Of a stretch of 64,000 bases of DNA, positions 61,403 to 64,000 are shown one piece after another. A program made the translations under genes and the position numbers. How positions within the stretch are numbered: position 1 is the first letter of the stretch; every line of letters begins with the position of its first letter. Under the pieces are notes generated by a model, which saw only the letters and a list, made by a program, of their open reading frames with translations, was not told the origin of the DNA and did not search any database. Source of the DNA: Streptomyces sp. 2131.1 (GTDB lineage: Bacteria > Actinomycetota > Actinomycetes > Streptomycetales > Streptomycetaceae); contig NZ_FNSY01000001.1 of NCBI RefSeq assembly GCF_900105515.1, positions 6,684,001 to 6,748,000 of the forward strand, written 5' to 3'.

Positions 61403-61479
61403 GGACTGCTGAGGGGCGCCGACCGCACGGCCCGACCCGCACGCCCCGTTCGCGCCCGTTCGCCAAGGAAGGAATGCCC

Positions 61480-61743
61480 ATGAAGCCCCGCATCCACCCC
61501 GTCTCCCGTCCGGTGGTCTTCCGTGACCGTGCCGCCGGGACCGCCTTCCTCACCCGCTCCACCGCCGACTCCGAGCGGCGCGTGACGTGGGAGGACGGCC
61601 GCAGCTACCCCGTCATCGACGTGGAGACCTCGTCGGCGAGCCACCCGTTCTACACGGGGACCAAGCAGGTGCTGGACACGGCGGGCCGGATCGAGAGGTT
61701 CCACCTCCGGTACGGCGCCGAGGCACCCGCCGCTGGCGAGTAA
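61480..61743 (+). CDS. rpmE2: 50S ribosomal protein L31 type B, zinc-free paralogue
   Basis: An 87-residue type B L31 with the family pattern MKPRIHPVSRPVVFRDRAAG, FLTRST, ERRVTWEDGRSYPVIDVETS, SSASHPFYTGTKQ and VLDTAGRIERFHLRYG. No cysteine is present, so it is the zinc-independent form that substitutes for the CxxC-containing L31. ATG 61480 is chosen over ATG 61474 because AAGGAAGGA lies at the right distance and the family starts MKP. It probably forms one transcript with L33. Confidence 0.93.
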   Translation: MKPRIHPVSRPVVFRDRAAGTAFLTRSTADSERRVTWEDGRSYPVIDVETSSASHPFYTGTKQVLDTAGRIERFHLRYGAEAPAAGE

Positions 61744-61863
61744 GCACTGTCGGGCCGCCCGGTGCCCGTGCCCTGGATCACAGCTCGGGGCGGGGATTGC
61801 AGGGAACACCGCGCAGTGGTTTATCGTTCACCTATATGTGGATGACGCACTGAGCGCCCGCAC

Positions 61864-62550
61864 TCAAGCCGCCCCGGCTGGATTCCCCCGATCCGGCCGG
61901 GGCTTCCCCTCTTCCGGTCCGGCCCCCGCCCGCCCCGGCCCCACCGAGGTCTCCACCAGGAGCGCGGCCACCGCGAGCGCCGCGGCCGCCACCGCACCGG
62001 CCGCGGACCACAGCCGCACGGTCAGCGCCGCGAGCGCGGCCCCCGCCACCACGGCGGCCAGCCGCCCCGCCACCCAGCCGTCGCCACCGCGCCACGCGCC
62101 CACGGCCAGCCGGCCGACGAGCGACGTCAGGGTGCCGGTGAAGTAGTTCGTGGGCGTGGCCCGCACCCGCCCCTGGATGCCCATCGCGAGCCCCATCAGC
62201 CCCAGCAGCCCCAGCCGGTCCGCATCCGACGCCACGAGCCCGGCCGCCCACAGCGCCGCCCCCGCCGCGAGGAGTACCGCCTCGGCCAGCAGCATCACCG
62301 GCACCCGCCGCCACATCCGTTCGCCGACCACCGCGGCACCGGCCACCCCGCAGCCGTACGAGAGCAGCGCGGTGACCACCCGCAGCGCGACGCCCTCCTC
62401 GCCCGCCCCGGCGGCCGAAGCGCCCAGCAGCACCAGGTTCCCGGTCATCACCCCGGCGAAGACCTGGCCCACGCAGATGAAGACGAACGCGTCCGCCGCC
62501 CCGGAGGCCGCCGACAGCAGCAGTAGCGCGCTGCCCTCCCGCGCCCTCAC
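61864..62550 (-). CDS. DUF1275 (YoaK-type) membrane protein
   Basis: A 228-residue inner-membrane protein of the DUF1275/YoaK family with about six hydrophobic helices (for example SALLLLSAASGAADAFVFIC near the start). The family motif is GQVFAGVMTGNLVLLG (about 26-41), followed by TALLSYGCGVAGAAVVGERM and the later TNYFTGTLTSLVGRL. Function is unknown; members are proposed transporters. GTG 62550 overlaps the photolyase stop (GTGA), so the two genes are translationally coupled, an arrangement that hints at a shared light or stress response. The C-terminal tail is Pro/Gly-rich. Confidence 0.85.
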   Translation of the reverse strand: MRAREGSALLLLSAASGAADAFVFICVGQVFAGVMTGNLVLLGASAAGAGEEGVALRVVTALLSYGCGVAGAAVVGERMWRRVPVMLLAEAVLLAAGAALWAAGLVASDADRLGLLGLMGLAMGIQGRVRATPTNYFTGTLTSLVGRLAVGAWRGGDGWVAGRLAAVVAGAALAALTVRLWSAAGAVAAAALAVAALLVETSVGPGRAGAGPEEGKPRPDRGNPAGAA

Positions 62551-63920
62551 TCCAGCCCACGCGCCTGCCGGAACCGCGTCAGCCCCTCGGACAGGTCCAC
62601 CACCGGCTCCGGATAGTCCAGCCGGCCCCGCTCCTCGCCGCGCAGCTTCCACGGCTCGTGCACGGCGGACCCGGACAGCGAGGCCAACTCCGGCACCCAG
62701 CGCCGCACGTACGCCCCGTCCGGGTCGAGCCGCTTGCCCTGCACCACCGGATTGAGCACCCGGTTGGGCCGGCTGTCGGTCCCCGTACCGGCCATCCACT
62801 GCCAGTTCATCTGGTTGTTCGCGATGTCGCCGTCCACCAGCAGATCCAGGAAGTGCCGCGCCCCGACACGCCAGTCCACGTACAGCGTCTTGGCCAGGAA
62901 GGAGGCGGCGAGCAGCCGGCCCCGGTTGTGCATCCAGCCCTCGTGGCGCAGCTGGCGCATCGCGGCGTCGACCACCGGATAGCCGGTGCGTCCCTGCCGC
63001 CATGCCTCGACCTCGTCGGCCGCGTCCTTCTCGGAGCGCCAGCGGTCCCGCTTGTCGCGGTAGTTCTCCCAGGACGCGGCGGGCCGGGCCGCCAGGACCT
63101 GGTAGTGGAACTCGCGCCAGCACAGCTGCCGTACGAACGCCTCGGCCCCGGCGCCGCCGGCCTCCCGCGACCGGTGCACCAGCTCGACGGGGGACAGGGT
63201 GCCGAAGTGCAGGTGCGGCGAGAGGCGCGAGGTGCCGTCGCCCGCCAGGTCGTCGTGCTGCTCCTCGTACGCACCGAGCCCGCGCCGCCGCCAGGCCGTG
63301 AACTCCTTGCGCGCCGCCTGCTCCCCGCCCTCCGGGAGCCCCTCCGACACGCCGGCCACGCCGCCGCGGTCCGGGATCTGCTCCGACCGGGGCCCCGTGG
63401 GCACCCGTACCGCACGCGGCGCACCGAACACATCGCGCAGACGCTCCCCCGACCAGCGCCTGAAGTACGGGGTGAAGACGGCGAAGTGGTCCGAGGAAGC
63501 GGGCGTGACGGCGCCGGCCGCCACCGCGGTGACCACCCCGTCGTGGACGCGCAGCCGGCGCCCGGCGGACTCCAGCGCCTCGCGCAGCCGTTCCTCGCGG
63601 TGCCGGGCGTACGCGCTGACGCCCGCCGCGACGTGGACCTCGTCCGCACCGGTCTCCGAGGCGATCGCGCACACCTCCTCGGCCACGTCCCCGGACCTGA
63701 CGACGAGCCGGCCGCCCCGGTCGCGCAGCCCCGCGTCGAGGTCGCGCAGGCAGTCGGCGAGGAAGGCGCGCCGGTTCGGGGCGTCGAAGCCGGCCGCCTC
63801 GATCGCGCCGTCCCGGACGAACAGGGGCACGATCTCGTCGGCGGACGCGAGCGCGGCCCGCAGCGGCGGGTGGTCGTGCAGGCGGAGATCGGCGGTGAAC
63901 AGGACGACCGCAACGGTCAT
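62547..63920 (-). CDS. phr: deoxyribodipyrimidine photolyase
   Basis: A 457-residue class I CPD photolyase/cryptochrome-family protein using FAD and light to split cyclobutane pyrimidine dimers. The N-terminal antenna-type domain begins VAVVLFTADLRLHDHPPLRA. The C-terminal FAD domain shows TSRLSPHLHFGTLSP, QLCWREFHYQ, GYPVVDAAMRQLRHEGWMHN, then RVGARHFLDLLVDGDIANNQ and MNWQWMAGTGTDSRPN, the hallmark segments including the three-tryptophan region and the flavin-binding W..N. ATG 63920. It is the upstream gene of the DUF1275 operon; its length is typical. No gene starts between 63921 and the window end. Confidence 0.93.
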   Translation of the reverse strand: MTVAVVLFTADLRLHDHPPLRAALASADEIVPLFVRDGAIEAAGFDAPNRRAFLADCLRDLDAGLRDRGGRLVVRSGDVAEEVCAIASETGADEVHVAAGVSAYARHREERLREALESAGRRLRVHDGVVTAVAAGAVTPASSDHFAVFTPYFRRWSGERLRDVFGAPRAVRVPTGPRSEQIPDRGGVAGVSEGLPEGGEQAARKEFTAWRRRGLGAYEEQHDDLAGDGTSRLSPHLHFGTLSPVELVHRSREAGGAGAEAFVRQLCWREFHYQVLAARPAASWENYRDKRDRWRSEKDAADEVEAWRQGRTGYPVVDAAMRQLRHEGWMHNRGRLLAASFLAKTLYVDWRVGARHFLDLLVDGDIANNQMNWQWMAGTGTDSRPNRVLNPVVQGKRLDPDGAYVRRWVPELASLSGSAVHEPWKLRGEERGRLDYPEPVVDLSEGLTRFRQARGLE

Positions 63921-64000
63921 GGGGCAACTCCAGAAGAGGCGGGGACAGTCATGCTGCCGCTACCCTGCCGCCCCGGGGCGCACCGCTCAGGGCGACACCG

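Noticed and set aside
61864..63927. One long frame reading through DUF1275 and photolyase
   Set aside because: Its first two thirds are a shifted-frame reading of the photolyase; the true DUF1275 start is GTG 62550, overlapping the photolyase stop.

Overview
The window is high-G+C actinobacterial DNA with a clear Streptomyces signature. It has dense genes, frequent GTG starts, overlapping stop/start codons, a type II polyketide spore-pigment (whiE-like) cluster, a two-domain geosmin synthase and an NsdA-like developmental regulator. It reads as chromosomal: no phage, insertion-sequence, CRISPR, tRNA or rRNA signal was seen, and gene order and base use look uniform. The left edge cuts a methylmalonyl-CoA mutase small subunit (mutA), which is transcribed leftwards. 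The right edge ends just beyond the start of a photolyase gene.

Layout. Positions 1-6.8 kb hold mutA and a run of small stress-type or hypothetical proteins: a DUF6325 and SHOCT pair, a tyrosine phosphatase, a translationally coupled pair of paralogous hypotheticals, DUF1992, an acetyltransferase, a double VOC protein and a DUF6479-like membrane protein. Positions 6.9-10.6 kb encode a three-subunit molybdenum hydroxylase (2Fe-2S, FAD plus 4Fe-4S, molybdopterin) resembling PaoABC aldehyde oxidoreductase. From 10.7 to 15.3 kb there is an anti-sigma-type ATPase, then an aldehyde dehydrogenase and phosphoketolase pair. Positions 15.4-29.3 kb carry a baeRF-type protein, a lipoprotein, a secreted endonuclease I, an RlmG-like rRNA methyltransferase, an MFS exporter with an M20 amidohydrolase opposite an Lrp/AsnC regulator, an MpaB-type protein, a soluble Ser/Thr kinase with TPR repeats, an FAD oxidoreductase and a membrane protein. 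Positions 29.5-39.4 kb hold exported hydrolases (a Tat-type serine hydrolase and an Ntn acylase), two acyl-CoA ligases (one PaaK), a DUF574-type methyltransferase and a fused double alpha/beta-hydrolase.

Positions 39.5-46.7 kb form the spore-pigment cluster: a divergent FAD hydroxylase, then ORFI, a cupin, KS-alpha, KS-beta, ACP, aromatase/cyclase and a TcmI-type cyclase. An O-methyltransferase and a secreted beta-helix protein converge on its end. From 49.0 to 64.0 kb are an ACT-domain protein, a hypothetical protein, a GH95 fucosidase-type enzyme, geosmin synthase, a secreted peptidoglycan amidase, an APH-fold kinase, NsdA, a PAS/PP2C (SpoIIE-type) phosphatase, the zinc-free ribosomal proteins L33 and L31, a DUF1275 membrane protein and a photolyase.

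Most useful for follow-up are regulatory sequences read directly from the DNA: a TetR/PaaR-like operator before paaK, a DasR-like (dre) site before the amidase, a Zur-like site before L33/L31, a GAAAGT palindrome before the serine hydrolase, and six genes whose -10-like hexamer sits 6-7 bases before the start codon (probable leaderless mRNAs). Other points are a KS-beta with Glu where Gln is usual, an 85-nt hairpin ahead of the phosphoketolase operon, and the coupled paralogous pair at 2.4-3.7 kb. All family names rest on recognition of motifs; no database search was possible.
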